The notes beneath the pieces are model-generated. The model saw nothing but the letters and a program-made list of their open reading frames with translations, was not told where the DNA came from and ran no database searches. Below are positions 1 to 12,453 of a stretch of DNA of 64,000 nt, in pieces. Origin of the DNA: Nissolia schottii (taxonomy: Eukaryota; Streptophyta; Magnoliopsida; Fabales; Fabaceae); the NCBI GenBank assembly GCA_003254905.1, contig QANU01048949.1:509879-573878 (forward strand), written 5' to 3'. Both the position numbers and the translations under genes were made by a program. The stretch's first letter is position 1, and every line of letters starts with the position of its first letter.

Positions 1-1206
1 TCATGGCAACCAAAAGAAATGAAATGTTAAATAAACATAGACAATGTTATGAAATTAACATATATTTTGTGGGGTGCAAAGGAAAGAACAGAAGCAAGGA
101 ATGTGGCTTCAATGGTGGCAACGCGGTGGTGTGAAAAAAAAGAAAACAATAGCTACCCACAATGCAAGGCAACATACCTGTGGCAATATTACAGCGGTGG
201 TGGCACAGTGGAATCTCTGTGGTGGCACGGTGGTGGCGCCGCCGTTGCACGGTGGTGTTATGGTGGTGAGTGGGGAAGGAGAGAAGGGAAGAGAAAGGAG
301 AAATAAGGTGAGTGAGTTGCAGTAATGAGAAGAAGAGAAAGGAAATTCGCTTAAGTATTTTTCTGAAAGATTACCATCGGATCGATCCGACGGTAACCAT
401 TGAATTCTGACAATAATAATATAAAATAAAACGCATCATTTTATTAAACACATTATCGTTGGTAATTACCGACGGTAACTTGCTTCCCAAAAACGATGCG
501 TTTTTATTCATAAAGTTACCGTCGGATCTAAGCAACACCAACAGTAACCCAATTAAATGGCACCAACATTTTGGAGCCAAAATAAAAAATTTTAAATAAA
601 ATTTTTACTGTTGGTAATATCCGACGGTAAAGGTAATTAAATGCTCAGGAAACAGTGCCGACTCTTATTTCGAAGAGTTTATCGCCGGCTGTTACCGACG
701 GTAATGGACACTTAATGCTAAGGTACAAACTTTGTGAAAAGGCGTGCTGTCTCATTTCTCGATGAACTTACCGTTGGTAATAGCCGATGATAACTGGTAA
801 TTAAATGCTCAGGACTTGAACGTTGGTACATGAATCGACAAGTTTAGCGTCGGTAATATCCGACGGTATTGCGTAATTAAATGAGCCCATACACTTGCCA
901 AATTATAATTGGCTTGAAGTTACCGTCGACGTTAAACGACGGTAACGTATTGTTATTTTTTAATTAAAATATCATCTTATATTAGCGTCGGTGAGTACCG
1001 ACAGTGTATGCTTCGCACCTTTTGCTGCGAAAAGTTACCGTTGGTTGTACTGTCGGTATTATATTCCAACGGTAATTTGTTGCATATTGCTTGGTTTTTT
1101 CCCGCACACTGGTTATCGTCAGTAAAGTGGTAAATGCCGACGGTAATACTGTCGAAAATTAACCGACGGTAATTTTTGGACGGTAATAATAATATTTCTA
1201 GTAGTG
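1..1206. mobile_element. CACTA (En/Spm) DNA transposon, one terminal part
   Basis: The right border is the sequence complementary to CACTACTAGAAA, at about 1195-1206, which is the diagnostic terminal inverted repeat of plant CACTA elements. From about 360 to 1190 the DNA is packed with short direct and inverted copies of TTACCGTCGG and CCGACGGTAA. These form the kind of subterminal repeat array that binds the TnpA-type protein in this superfamily. The element runs off the left edge, so its other end, length and coding capacity cannot be seen. The three bases after the terminus (TGT, 1207-1209) would be one copy of the 3-bp target duplication. No transposase fragment is recognisable in the visible part. 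Confidence 0.8.
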
Positions 1207-1209
1207 TGT

Positions 1210-3860
1210 GAACTCTATTAAAATCTCATTTAATAGTAAATGAGGTGAGTTAGTACGGTGTCTCACACCCCATGAGTTCAAATAACACCCTTCTAAAATT
1301 TACCCTTACATGAGATTTAAATAGAGTAAGAATATATTGAAAGTTCATTTAATGATATACGATAAGTAAATCGACACGATGTTAAACCTTATGTGAGTCT
1401 AAATAACACATCTCTTTCATATTTATATCTTTCTTAAACAATACTAATTGTCAATAATCATTTATCTCGAAAGTTTAAGTTGATGGCGAGACAATTTAAT
1501 GATTTTATATATCTTTTTGCATACTCTCTCGTGCAATAACTTTTTTGACTTGTACCGTAAATATTTTTTTTGAAATGAAGATAGTGAAGGATAGAACATT
1601 TGACTTTTTTGTCATAATAATCTCGATACCATGTTAAAAATATTTATCTAAAAATCATAAATTGATGGAAAGAGATAATTTAACGATTTTATATATATCT
1701 TTAGATGACATTGATCTTGGGTGACCTTCTCATTGAGGATTTGTTACCTAATTGTGTTACAATAATGTTTATAAGTATAACACAAATGTAGACAATAAGA
1801 ATTTATTTTTTCACAAAAATACAAGTCTCATCATAAAGAAAAATGTGAACATAATAAAACCTATAATATTGTGAGAGAGTTAATTTTTATTATTCCCATA
1901 TGTGTAATACACTTAACATTTCTCGTCCTGGTCCTGTTATCATCGGGAATGAATACTTAGATGAGAATTTGTTGGGTCATCGTGTTGAAACCAGAAGGTT
2001 TGCCATGTGATATATAGTGTATATATATATAGTAATAATAGTGTATCTTTTGTCTTTGATTGAGTTATAGTAGTTCTCTATTAATTGGGAATTATAAGTT
2101 GCCCAAAGTTGAAATTGTTATGGCCATGAAATGTGAATCTATATTATTTTTCACTTAGGCCGGGTTTGCTCCGAGTTCACCCTCCTATGCTGACTTTCAA
2201 GTTTCAAACAGATAACGAGTAAACCGCCCAGGGAATGAAGTTAACGACCATGCAGAGAAAATAAATAAATTCCATGCTGAACGTCAACCTACTCTTTTTG
2301 ACAACCACCGACTATAATACTAAAATACTTACAATGTGCAGGACAATAAATCTAGATATATATGTCCAAAAGAAATGACATCAAATAGTTCTGCTTAACA
2401 TTTTAGCGTACTGTTAATTATAATTAACTAACACATTTAGATGCACTTTATCCAAATAGTTTTGCAATTCAGTGTGTTTATTCACGTGAGTGGAGTAAAA
2501 TGTTTTTGTCGAGTTGAAGACTAAAGGCTATGGTTGCTTAGAAATGCTATCAGGTATAAATGAAAATCTTCCCAAGTCAAAACATTCCAAAACTGGCTTC
2601 TTTTGGTTTTAAATTTGACCAATTTCTAACACGTAATAGTATGCCGTGACAGGCACAAAGTCTAATATTGAATATAAATAATAATGTGAACAAAAAAATA
2701 GACATTAAAATTAAGAAAAAATTAATTTAAAAGTGTAGGAGGTTAAAATTTAAGAGGATATCAATTTTGTTAATGATAATTATTTAAAAGCAATTAAATA
2801 AAAAAAATAAAAAAAATTATATAATAAATTAAATAACTGACCAAAATGTGAGGTAATAGACAAAGGTAAATCAAAAAATTCTCTTTTATTATAGGTATAG
2901 ACATATACAGTAGTCCGCATTATATTACTGTAACGACATTCTTCATAAAAAAAAAAACTAAACTAAACTTTCGTAACTGAGCCATATATTTCTCCCACGC
3001 ACGTTCACACCTCGATCACATTTTTCCATCTTTAACATTACGACATACATTTTATTAATAAGCACTTGATCACATGTATTTCAGATAAAAGTGAAAACGT
3101 TATCAGCACAAAGGAAATTCATAATAGTGGCCTAGAAATAATATTGTCAGACTAACATGAAGGGAAAAAAAAGACTAACATGAAGAAAAGTTATTTTTAA
3201 CACGCTACTTTTGAAATAACTTGAGACAAATTTTTATTAGTAAAAAAACAACTTAAATTGCTAACTTAATTCAAATATTAAATGTAAGCAACTACTCATT
3301 TGGTCTACTTTTAGTCATCATTTTTTTACTTTTAACTATATTATTGACAAAATGTATTTTAATGCAATTTGATGATAAGAAGTGAACAGAGTGAGTAAAA
3401 TTTAATTTTGTAATAAGAAGTTAATTTATCACAACGTAATGAACCGCATCCAACAAAATTTAGCAGAAAAAATTGCTCACATTTAAAGTGTCATACCATA
3501 TGATACTTGAAATAGATCGTCTCGCATAGAAGGAGACAAGTGAGAAACCAATTCAAATGCGAGAATTGAAAGACAAAATTACCCCTATTGTACTTGTGGC
3601 CTGGTTGAATTAAGTATAGGAAGATGGAGTTGGTGGTGGCTTTACTGCGTCTCATGTAGAAAGATCAAAAGGCAAGGGAAGGGGGTTGAAAATTTTGAAA
3701 TTTCTCCTTGAAAGATTACAAGTCTGATACCGAGAGCTGGAAAAAGTCAGCCAACATGCCAAGTGTACCCTTCATTACATGCTAGCCTCCAATATTTCCA
3801 TTTCTCTGACTTGACTTCTTCCCTTCTCTTATTTTAGTTGCATTCCATCATATATGTATG
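1210..3860. other. AT-rich intergenic DNA, nothing recognised
   Basis: This stretch of about 2.6 kb separates the CACTA terminus from the first At4g22030-like promoter. I see no open frame with family resemblance, no RNA gene and no clear transposon ends. Its 3' part must contain the upstream promoter of the gene at 4021. Confidence 0.5.
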
Positions 3861-3869
3861 TATATATAG
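3861..3869 (+). promoter_or_regulatory. TATA box of first At4g22030-like gene
   Basis: TATATATAG lies 160 bp upstream of the ATG at 4021. It is followed by a pyrimidine- and CA-rich leader typical of plant transcription starts. Confidence 0.5.
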
Positions 3870-4020
3870 CCAACCCAATTCTTATTATTTTCCATCCTCA
3901 ACATTCAACCCCCACAACTGTTCTATCTAAACACACAACACAAATCAAAGATATCAGAACAGAATACCTTCCAATTATTCTCTAATATCATTCCCATCCC
4001 ATAAATACATACATACATAC

Positions 4021-5307
4021 ATGGCTTCCCTACAAACCACAGCTATACTTTCTTCTTCTTCTTCTTCCTGTCATTCTGTAAAGGCAGTCAACGCTTCCAT
4101 CCATGTCCCAAAAGCGCCACGGTTGCCTTTTTCGGTTACAAAAGTACCAACCAGAAAGCTTCAGATTGAGGAATTCAACGGATCAATAGACACAATTACC
4201 CCTTTAGAGGAGAGCTTCCTAACCACACAATTATACGGTGCTGTATCTTCCAACAACTCCAAGGCACTGATTCAGCTCTACGCGATTCTAGAGGCAGTAT
4301 CAGACAGAGTGGAGATGCACCACAACGTCGGCGAGCAGCGCGACAACTGGAACAACCTCCTCCTCAACTCCATCAATATGATCACTCTCACCGCCACAAC
4401 CATCACCGGCGTCGCAGCCGCCGCAAGCGGTTCCGGTGCACCGCTTCTGGCCCTGAAACTGTCCTCCGCGCTTCTGTTTTCCGCCGCCGCCGGGATGCTC
4501 CTCATCATGAACAAGATCCAGCCCTCGCAACTCGCGGAGGAGCAGCGCAACGCCACGAGGCTGTTCAAGCAGCTCCAGTCCCAAATCGAAACTAAAATTG
4601 CAATGGGAAACCCTAGCGAGGAAGACGTGAAGGGTACAATGGAGAAAGTGTTGGCGCTCGACAAAGCCTACCCGCTTCCATTGTTGGGAGCAATGCTCGA
4701 AAAATTCCCCCAAAAATTCGAGCCTGCTGTTTGGTGGCCCGAAATCAGGAAAAGCAAAACCCTAGAAAAAGGAATTAAATCTCAGAGGAATAATAATAAT
4801 AATAATGGATGGAGCGAAGAACTAGAAGCGGAAATGAGGGAAATTGTTCAAGTGGTGAAGAGGAAGGACACTGAGGACTACGAGAGGCTTGGAAGCATTG
4901 CTTTGAAGATCAACAAGAGTTTGGCAGTTGCGGGCCCCTTGCTGACTGGGATTGCGGCGGTGGGGTCCACATTTGTAGGGAGTGGGCCCGCGTGGGCAGG
5001 CGTGGTGCCTGTCGTGGCTGGCTCGTTGGCTGCCGTAGTTAACGGGTTCGAGCACGGGGGGCAGGTGGGAATGGTGTTCGAGATGTACAGGAACTGCGGC
5101 GGCTTCTTCAAGCTGTTGGAACAGACGATTGAGGCGACGCTTGAAGAGAGTGACGTGGAGGAGAGAGAGAACGGGGAGGTGTTTGAGATGAAGGTGGCGA
5201 TGAAGCTGGGAAGAAGCGTTTCCCAGCTCAGACGGCTTGCCTCCAAGTCTGCTTCCTGTTACATGGAGGGAATTGCCGTTGATGAATTCGCCAGCAAGCT
5301 TTTCTAA
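4021..5307 (+). CDS. At4g22030-like protein ('probable F-box protein'), tandem copy 1
   Basis: Intron-less 428-aa protein of the plant family usually named after Arabidopsis At4g22030. The database label is 'probable F-box', but I see no convincing F-box motif, so the label is only inherited from homologues. The N terminus is Ser-rich and lacks acidic residues for about 35 aa, like a plastid transit peptide. The conserved core starts near residue 85 (LYAILEAVSDRVEMH, then GEQRDNWN). Two hydrophobic stretches follow at about 118-165, then NKIQPSQLAEEQRNATRLFK. A second small-residue hydrophobic region lies at about 300-345 and ends in FEHGGQVGMV. The C terminus is DEFASKLF. This suggests a plastid membrane-associated protein, but no biochemical role is known to me. 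It is the first of three same-strand copies with the same core. The stop is followed by a (CTAG)n run. Confidence 0.85.
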   Translation: MASLQTTAILSSSSSSCHSVKAVNASIHVPKAPRLPFSVTKVPTRKLQIEEFNGSIDTITPLEESFLTTQLYGAVSSNNSKALIQLYAILEAVSDRVEMHHNVGEQRDNWNNLLLNSINMITLTATTITGVAAAASGSGAPLLALKLSSALLFSAAAGMLLIMNKIQPSQLAEEQRNATRLFKQLQSQIETKIAMGNPSEEDVKGTMEKVLALDKAYPLPLLGAMLEKFPQKFEPAVWWPEIRKSKTLEKGIKSQRNNNNNNGWSEELEAEMREIVQVVKRKDTEDYERLGSIALKINKSLAVAGPLLTGIAAVGSTFVGSGPAWAGVVPVVAGSLAAVVNGFEHGGQVGMVFEMYRNCGGFFKLLEQTIEATLEESDVEERENGEVFEMKVAMKLGRSVSQLRRLASKSASCYMEGIAVDEFASKLF

Positions 5308-7902
5308 CTAGCTAGCTAGCTAGCTAAGAGATTAACAGTTAATTTTGTGAAGAAGATCATGTATGATTGTATTCATTCTTTTATTCTTTCTGTATCATCA
5401 TAGAATCTGTATATAGGAAAATTCTTTTATACTCCAATACTATCATAATGCAAATTCTTACTTCTCCTTTCATTTCTTTTCTCTCCATAACTTCAAAAGC
5501 TAAAGGTATAATTAATTAATAAGGACGGAAACTATATTTGACCTGCACTTCTAAAACAATTTTTTTTTAAAAAATAATAAGTATTAAAATATAATTTTAA
5601 AAAATATTTTTTTAAATAAGGTAAAATATCATTTTTTATTAAGTTTGGTTGGTTCAACTTACAAAAAAAAAATTGACAGAAAATGAAGTTTTTAATAAAA
5701 ACTACTTTATAATCGTAAATTCAACCTCTTGAAAAAAAAACTATAATTGATATATGAATATTTTGTGTTTTCACTGTAAAAAGTATAAAATTGACTTTTT
5801 TTGCGTAATGACTTTGAATCTTATATTAAAAATATATATTATATATTGAACCAATTATGAAAAATAAAACTCCTAAAGTTTGCATCGAAAAGAACTTAGG
5901 ACGCATGATTTAAAAAATAAGAGCAAGAAGGAATTCAAAAAACAAAAACAAAAGTAAAGATACTAATACTATACGCAACTTCCATTCTCCTTGCTGCCTC
6001 CTAATCATATTTAGTATTTTCCTAATAAAAAAATGTTATTTGTACAATAAAATTTGGACAACAATTATATAATCACAAAAGTATGAATTTTATCATAGAG
6101 AGGAAAATAATGATTTGTAAAAAAATAATTCAAATTTTATTGTACATATAACATTCCTCATTAAAAAATTGTTAGCATACAAGAATTTTTCTATGTAGGA
6201 ATGGATTTTGTAGTATTTTCGTCTTTGATTTAGTATTTATTGTAAAATTAATTGAGTGCACTACTTATGAAGAAGATACTAATTTTTTTTTAGGAAAAAA
6301 TTATTTATTTATGACAATAAATAAAGTTCATATCAGTGGATAATTAATTAATTAATTATATTTATATATGGGTATATATAACATATTTTTGTTGGCATTA
6401 TTTCTTGTCAATAATATTTATTTTGGATTTATTTATTTTATAATCAAACGCATGTACCCTATATTCCTCGATGTTGAATATTAATGTGCTGATAAAGACT
6501 ACAAAAGAGATATATAACTAAGTGGAGCATGTTTTGATAATTCGTATGGGCAATGACCTGAAATTCAAAGTAAGAATAAAACAATTAATGGTCGTATAAT
6601 CGCAGCCATGGTATTGAAACAGTAAAAGCTACTACAAAAATGAAAGATAATAGGATGAGAATTATTTATGATAATTTGAAAACAACTACTACTACTATTA
6701 AAAGGTGTGGGGCTGGCAAGAGTGTTGTCACCTAGTCGTAGTCATTGTATTGAAATACTTACTATACGTTACAGATTTAACCTATTCCTAACTTATAATT
6801 TTTGGTAACTGAGATACATAAGAATACACAATATGACATATCAGTTCATTCCTTATCACACCTCGAGACAACTAATCTAAGTGTATTGCATCTCAAGATT
6901 GTTCGACTAAGGAACAATAACCCTTATACAATAATAATGACCATGAATAACCACCATCATATTTACAAGCGACAGTTTCATGCTTCAAGAGCATCATCAA
7001 GGCTTTAAACAACCCAATTAAGCTTCATTATGAGTTGTTACGCATATATTAAAAGTTACTCAATACCTATAAACGTATACCTACATAATGAGACTATATA
7101 AAGCAAAGACACTACACATAGTAAGACATGTTCTGTTCATTTTATACCCATATAAGAAAAACACTTACTTGAGCGTCGGAGTATCTTTTACAAATACCAC
7201 TATCGTCGTCCATATTCTCATTGAAGTCTTGAAGCTAAATTCATCTCTCCGAGTTCCTAAGTTATACATTAGGGCCCGAGTTTTGTCCTATCTCGATACT
7301 AACGGAATTATACCTAACACTATTTATAACGCTTCTCATTTGAGGTTATGGGACATTACATGACTCATTAACCATTTAGTATTCGATGAAATTTTAACCA
7401 TCTAAGTCGTTGATGAGATTGTATGACTCATTAACCATTGAAAGTTACATTCTATTCTATGATGAATGTTAATGGACAAGGTGTTCCAAAACCAATCCAA
7501 AATAACATTACTCTTCTCAATTTATTTTATTTTTTGATATTTTGCAACTAGAAATACTATGTGTATAATATAAATGTGAATAATAAAAGTTAATTATCGT
7601 AAAAATATGAATCTCATTGTACTCACATTATTAAACCTATGATTTTGTAAGAGAGTTGAATATTGTCGTTCACCTTGTATCCTTTTTTTTGTTGCTTGCA
7701 AGTAATAGAGTGCAGCTAGCTAGCCTTATAATAAGTATGGTTTCACTGCGTGGCAAGCAGAGATCCAAGCGTAGATCAGCAAATGGCTGGAAATTTTGAA
7801 CCGACCAAGTCAATTGAGTTATTTAGCCAGTCAGCAATGCCTTATAGTATTTGATTCTGACCTCTTCCTCCTGTTCCAATCCATCCGGTGGTTCGTTAAT
7901 AC
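5308..7902. other. AT-rich spacer between copies 1 and 2
   Basis: Contains the 3' UTR of copy 1, very AT-rich DNA, one small inverted-repeat element (6032-6155) and the promoter of copy 2. Short open frames at 6802-7008 and 7088-7363 have no family resemblance and are probably chance. Confidence 0.5.
6032..6155. mobile_element. small MITE-like inverted-repeat element
   Basis: Left arm 6033-6056 and right arm 6131-6154 are reverse complements with 23 of 24 positions matching. They enclose about 75 bp of AT-rich DNA. Size, composition and arms fit a miniature inverted-repeat transposable element. No clear target duplication could be fixed in the AT-rich flanks. Confidence 0.55.
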
Positions 7903-7910
7903 TATAAATA
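7903..7910 (+). promoter_or_regulatory. TATA box of second At4g22030-like gene
   Basis: TATAAATA lies 84 bp upstream of the ATG at 7987. Confidence 0.55.
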
Positions 7911-7986
7911 ACTGCCACCCACCCACTCACAACATTAAATCTCCTAATTAAACACAAACCAAACCATAATCTTCATCACGGCAACC

Positions 7987-9270
7987 ATGATCTCCATACA
8001 CGCCTCCTCAACTCTACAAAATTCCTTGTCTTCAAAGAGAGTAAACGCCGCAATCCGTATCCCAAAGACGGCGAGAGTGATCAAGATGTTACCTACAAGA
8101 GACCTGGTTGCCGAGTTGAAGCTCACAGACTCGTTACTTGAAAAGCATAACAACAATAATGTCACCACCAACACCACACACTCACACAATAACTCTGCAC
8201 CCTCCAAGTCCACCACCATTCACCGCCTCTACGCCGTCTTAGAGACCGTAGCTGAAAGAGTAGAAATGCACAAAAACGTCGGGGAGCAGCGCGACAACTG
8301 GAACTCCCTCCTCCTCAACAACACCAACATGATCACACTCGCCGCTTCCACAATCGCCGGCGTCGCAACCGCCGCAAGTGGCAGCGACGGCGCTGCGCCC
8401 GTTTTAGCTCTCAAACTGTCGTCAGCTCTGTTGTTTTCGGCGGCCACCGGGATGCTTCTAGTCATGAACAAGATCCAGCCGTCGCAGCTGGCGGAGGAAC
8501 AACGCAAGGCGGCGAGGCTGTTTAAGCAGCTCCAGACACAAATCGAAACCGCAATCGCAATCGGAAACGCCACTGAGGAAGATGTGAAGGGTTCAATCGA
8601 CAAGATTCTCGCAATCGACAAGGCCTACCCACTTCCCCTGTTGGGAGGGGCTATGATTGAAAAGTTCCCTGCAAAATTCGAAGCTGCTGTTTGGTGGCCA
8701 GAAATCAGGAAAAGTAGTAATACCAAACAAGAAGGAATTAATAAATCTCAGAGGAATGTTAATATTAATGGATGGAGTGAAGAGCTGGAAACAGAAATGA
8801 GGGAGGTTGTTGAGGTTGTGAAGAGGAAAGACGTTGAAGATTACGAGAGGCTAGGAAGCAAGGCGCTGAAGATGCACAAGGCGTTGGCAATTGCAGGGCC
8901 GTTGCTGACTGGCATTGCAGCAGTGGGGTCCACCTTCTTGGGGACAGGTGGGGAGTGGGCAGGTGTGCTGGCTGCTACCGCTGGCTCGCTGGCTGCCACC
9001 ATCAATGCGTTTGAGCATGGTGGGCAAGTGGGGATGGTGTTTGAGATGTACAGAAATTGCGGCGGCTTTTTCCAACTTTTGGAAGAGACCGTTGAGGCCA
9101 CGCTGGAAGAGAAGGACCTTGAAAAAAGGGAGAACGGGGAGGTGTTTGAAATGAAGATGGCTTTGCAACTGGGAAGGAGTGTGTCGCAGCTGAGACAACT
9201 CGCCTCCAAATCTGCATCATGTCGAAGCGAAGGGATCGCCGTCGATGAATTTGCCAGCAAGCTTTTCTAA
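7987..9270 (+). CDS. At4g22030-like protein ('probable F-box protein'), tandem copy 2
   Basis: Intron-less 427-aa paralogue of the gene at 4021. It has the same order of parts: a Ser/basic N terminus resembling a plastid transit peptide, LYAVLETVAERVEMH, GEQRDNWN, two hydrophobic segments, NKIQPSQLAEEQRKAARLFK, the central AVWWPEIRKS motif, the second hydrophobic block with GPLLTGIAAVGSTF, FEHGGQVGMV, and the C terminus DEFASKLF. Differences concentrate in the N-terminal 75 residues (an Asn/Thr/His-rich insert) and the linker near residue 240, as expected for duplicates under selection on the core. No F-box is recognisable by eye. Function unknown; probably a plastid membrane protein by inference. 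Confidence 0.85.
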   Translation: MISIHASSTLQNSLSSKRVNAAIRIPKTARVIKMLPTRDLVAELKLTDSLLEKHNNNNVTTNTTHSHNNSAPSKSTTIHRLYAVLETVAERVEMHKNVGEQRDNWNSLLLNNTNMITLAASTIAGVATAASGSDGAAPVLALKLSSALLFSAATGMLLVMNKIQPSQLAEEQRKAARLFKQLQTQIETAIAIGNATEEDVKGSIDKILAIDKAYPLPLLGGAMIEKFPAKFEAAVWWPEIRKSSNTKQEGINKSQRNVNINGWSEELETEMREVVEVVKRKDVEDYERLGSKALKMHKALAIAGPLLTGIAAVGSTFLGTGGEWAGVLAATAGSLAATINAFEHGGQVGMVFEMYRNCGGFFQLLEETVEATLEEKDLEKRENGEVFEMKMALQLGRSVSQLRQLASKSASCRSEGIAVDEFASKLF

Positions 9271-9478
9271 GAGAAAAATTTAAGCAAAATGTTTCTCTTG
9301 CTCTCTTCCATTCATTATTTGACATATCATTAATTTTGTCTCTTAAAATATTAACATATATTGATATGTAAAGTGTTACATAGTAGAGAATAAGAGAAAT
9401 TTCTTACTCTAAGAGTGAGCTTTTCTTAAGCTATGAACATGTTAATTAATTGGGCCATGATTATTTCACCATAGGTAG

Positions 9479-11219
9479 TTGCACACCTGGGGCAATAACT
9501 ACCCACAACACCGCACTCTCAAAAGACGTGTCCACTCTCTCAAAACGCGCGTGTGACACACCCACTCATTAAATCCAACAGCACGCCAACCGTTCGGATT
9601 TCGTCTTAGAGCGCCATCCTTTCTTCTCTCACATAACCTTTCTTCTCTCGTCTTCATCCAACAAACACAACCTTCTCGTCTTCCTCTCAGTCACTGCTTC
9701 TTCTTCGCCCTTCTTCTGCAACAGCATTTTTCAACTCTTCTATCGTAAGACTTTCTCAAGATACAACCCTTACTAGTTCATTTTCTTTTTGCAAGTTAAT
9801 CATCGAACCTTTTTGCTATTTTAGTTCACGTCAACTTTCCTTTCGCTATTTTTGCTTGTGATCAAAACCTTTTTCATTTTGGCTAAATATTGGTTATGTC
9901 TTGTTGCTTACGAAAGTTACGTCTTATTTTATGAACGATTGTGTCTAAAAATGACAAAGGTTGTGTCTGAGTAAAGCAAACAGTTGTGTCTAGGATATGA
10001 AAAGGGTTGTGTCTGAAAAGAATAAAAAGTTGTGTTTGAGTGAAATAAATGATTGCGTCTGAGTGAAACAAATGGTTGTGTCTGAGTAAAACAAAAGGTT
10101 GTGTCTAAGATATGAAAAACATTGTGTCTGAGTAAAATAAATGGTTGTGTTTAAGATACGAAAAGGATTGTGTCTTTGTAAAATAAATGGTTGTATCTCG
10201 TTCTCTACTACGGTTGTGTCTGGTGTTGGTGAGTTGATTGTAACGCTTTATGGTTATATCTAATAAGAGAAAACTAGTTAGGCGTGTCTACGTTATGTAC
10301 ACTAATTTGTGGGTTTCTGGATGAAATAGTTGTGTATCCCTCTCCGTGAATGTAATATTTTTTGCTCCACCAACTTCATGTAACAAAGAGTTATAAGTCT
10401 TGTATATTCGTACCCCTACACTATCATTCACCTCAATCCTCCTTTTTGCAAACATTGGTATGCATCTATTGGTTAAAACATAACTTTATTTAATTCATTC
10501 GTTAAAATATCTTCAGGTTCTTCAACGTTTGACACCATCATAGTTGCATTCTCGTCATATGTTGCTAAAACAATTCTTCATTGTTAATGTCAGTGGTACC
10601 TTGAGTTGGAATGCTGGGCCACGTAGCACACTTTCTGTGAAGTAGGACACAACGACTATGTTATAAGAGACCTAACCATTATTGAGTTTTAGACACAACC
10701 AGTGTTATATAAGATACAACTATCTTATTATAAGAGACCTAACTTTCATTTTATTTTAGACCTAATCGTTGTTTATCTTCAGACACAGCTATTGTTGATC
10801 TTTAGACACAACATTTGTTTATCTTTAGACACAACCGTCATGTATTATAATTACCTTCCAACAATGTGGGTTGGGGCGGCGCCACTGTAGCATATTTGAA
10901 ATCCAACAACTCCATGAACGAAAGCTCCTTGCCAAATAAATTTAGGGGATTCGGCATCAACGGCTCCATAACGCAGAACAGAGATGAAAAACGAATAGAG
11001 AAGAAAACACAGAGATGAAAAAGAACAAGATGAAGAGCAACAACTATATCGAAGAGCAAACGAATAAGAAAACACAGAGCAAAACCAGAGCAAGACCGGG
11101 AGAGTGAGAAAACCCAGGGAGGTGAAGGAGGCGGTTATCTCAAAGAAGACGCATAGTTCGTTAGGGTGAGCACTTTGCTGACTCAACCAATTGTTTTATA
11201 AAATAGGGTAGGTGTGCAA
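9479..11219. mobile_element. probable non-autonomous DNA transposon with inverted subterminal repeats
   Basis: The left part (about 9930-10230) carries many spaced copies of GGTTGTGTCT, often followed by GAGTAAA. The right part (about 10685-10845) carries the complementary motif AGACACAACC. This head-to-head arrangement of subterminal repeats is typical of class II elements. The outermost matching inverted sequence is TTGCACACCT at 9479-9488 against its complement at 11210-11219. I could not find a convincing target duplication, so the ends are provisional and the superfamily (Mutator-like, CACTA or other) is not assigned. Open frames at 10838-11186 (minus) show no transposase similarity. Confidence 0.5.
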
Positions 11220-12405
11220 GAATAATTATCCTAATTAATTATTTGTGTTCATTTGACTTTGTTGTCTTAAAACTTATAAATGTACATGATCTTTCAATAT
11301 TCTTTTAGTTTTTTAAGATATCAAGAATACGTGTCTCTTTTGTTATATGAATGAAAAATGGGATCTGCTCTGCAACATAGATAGTATTTGGTCTTCTACG
11401 ATCATGAATGCGTGTTTCTTTCTTTTATATAATATTAATGTGATCTGCAACATTTGGTCTCCTACGATATTTGATTCAAGAATTATTTTTTCATGATACT
11501 CTGACAGCTTAATATTTTTGACTTTTTCAAAGCAGCTAATTAAATGTTCACTCTATTAAATATAATTTGATGATGCATATAATAGCTGAAATGTGTGATC
11601 CTTGTTAAAGCTCTATGAATGTGCCATGGATATTTATATTTTAGGTAGAATAATTGATGAGGATCTATTCAATTCAAATGACATCAATGACATAAAAAAA
11701 CAAAAAGGATATATTTTTCTTCTTCCAAATTCGGTAGGAAGTACGCAAAGGTTTAGTGGCTATTCAAGGGTATCAAATTAATATTTAGTGGCTGATATAT
11801 ACTCATCAACTTCTGATCTTGAAACATTCGTTTATACATATCCTATTCATTTATTTATTTTTACAAGTTTTTTTATACATATAATTTTTTTTGAAAAAGT
11901 AAAATATATTATTTAATATTAGTGACTGACTATAAAATATCAATACTAATACTTAATAAACCTCAACTGTTAAATATATGTTGCAATTGCAACCTATAAT
12001 ATAATATGAGAAATGTTATTTGTATAATTTTGTGTCTATATTTACACTAATAAAAAGAGTTTTTAGCAAGGTATAAGGGTTTCATTTTTTTTAAAATGAA
12101 ATAACTTTAAAATTCGTGATCAACATCTATCTTATAAATAAAAATGGATTTATATTATGTGAAATGAGTAGTTGTTTCCGATTGCGGATGGAAACCCAAA
12201 AAATAGAAAGAGTTCTTGCGGCCAGCAACTAGCCTGTGGTCATAAGACCAAATTTATGTATAATAATTGATAGTTGTTTATTTTATATACAGTCCAACTA
12301 AAAATCAACTATATAAAAGAAAATGAGAAAATTTCAATGTCAAAATTTATGTTTGACTTCATATAATCGACTGTCGACTACATTCACTTTAAATCCATGA
12401 GAAAA

Positions 12406-12453
<48 letters not shown>

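Noticed and set aside
4278-5246. Long minus-strand open frames opposite the first At4g22030-like gene
   Set aside because: They are shadows of the GC-rich coding strand. The plus-strand protein has paralogues at 7987 and 14018 and the minus frames have no own motifs.
5308-5326. (CTAG)n run after the first stop codon as a regulatory site
   Set aside because: It is a simple repeat in the 3' UTR with no sign of conservation in the other two copies.
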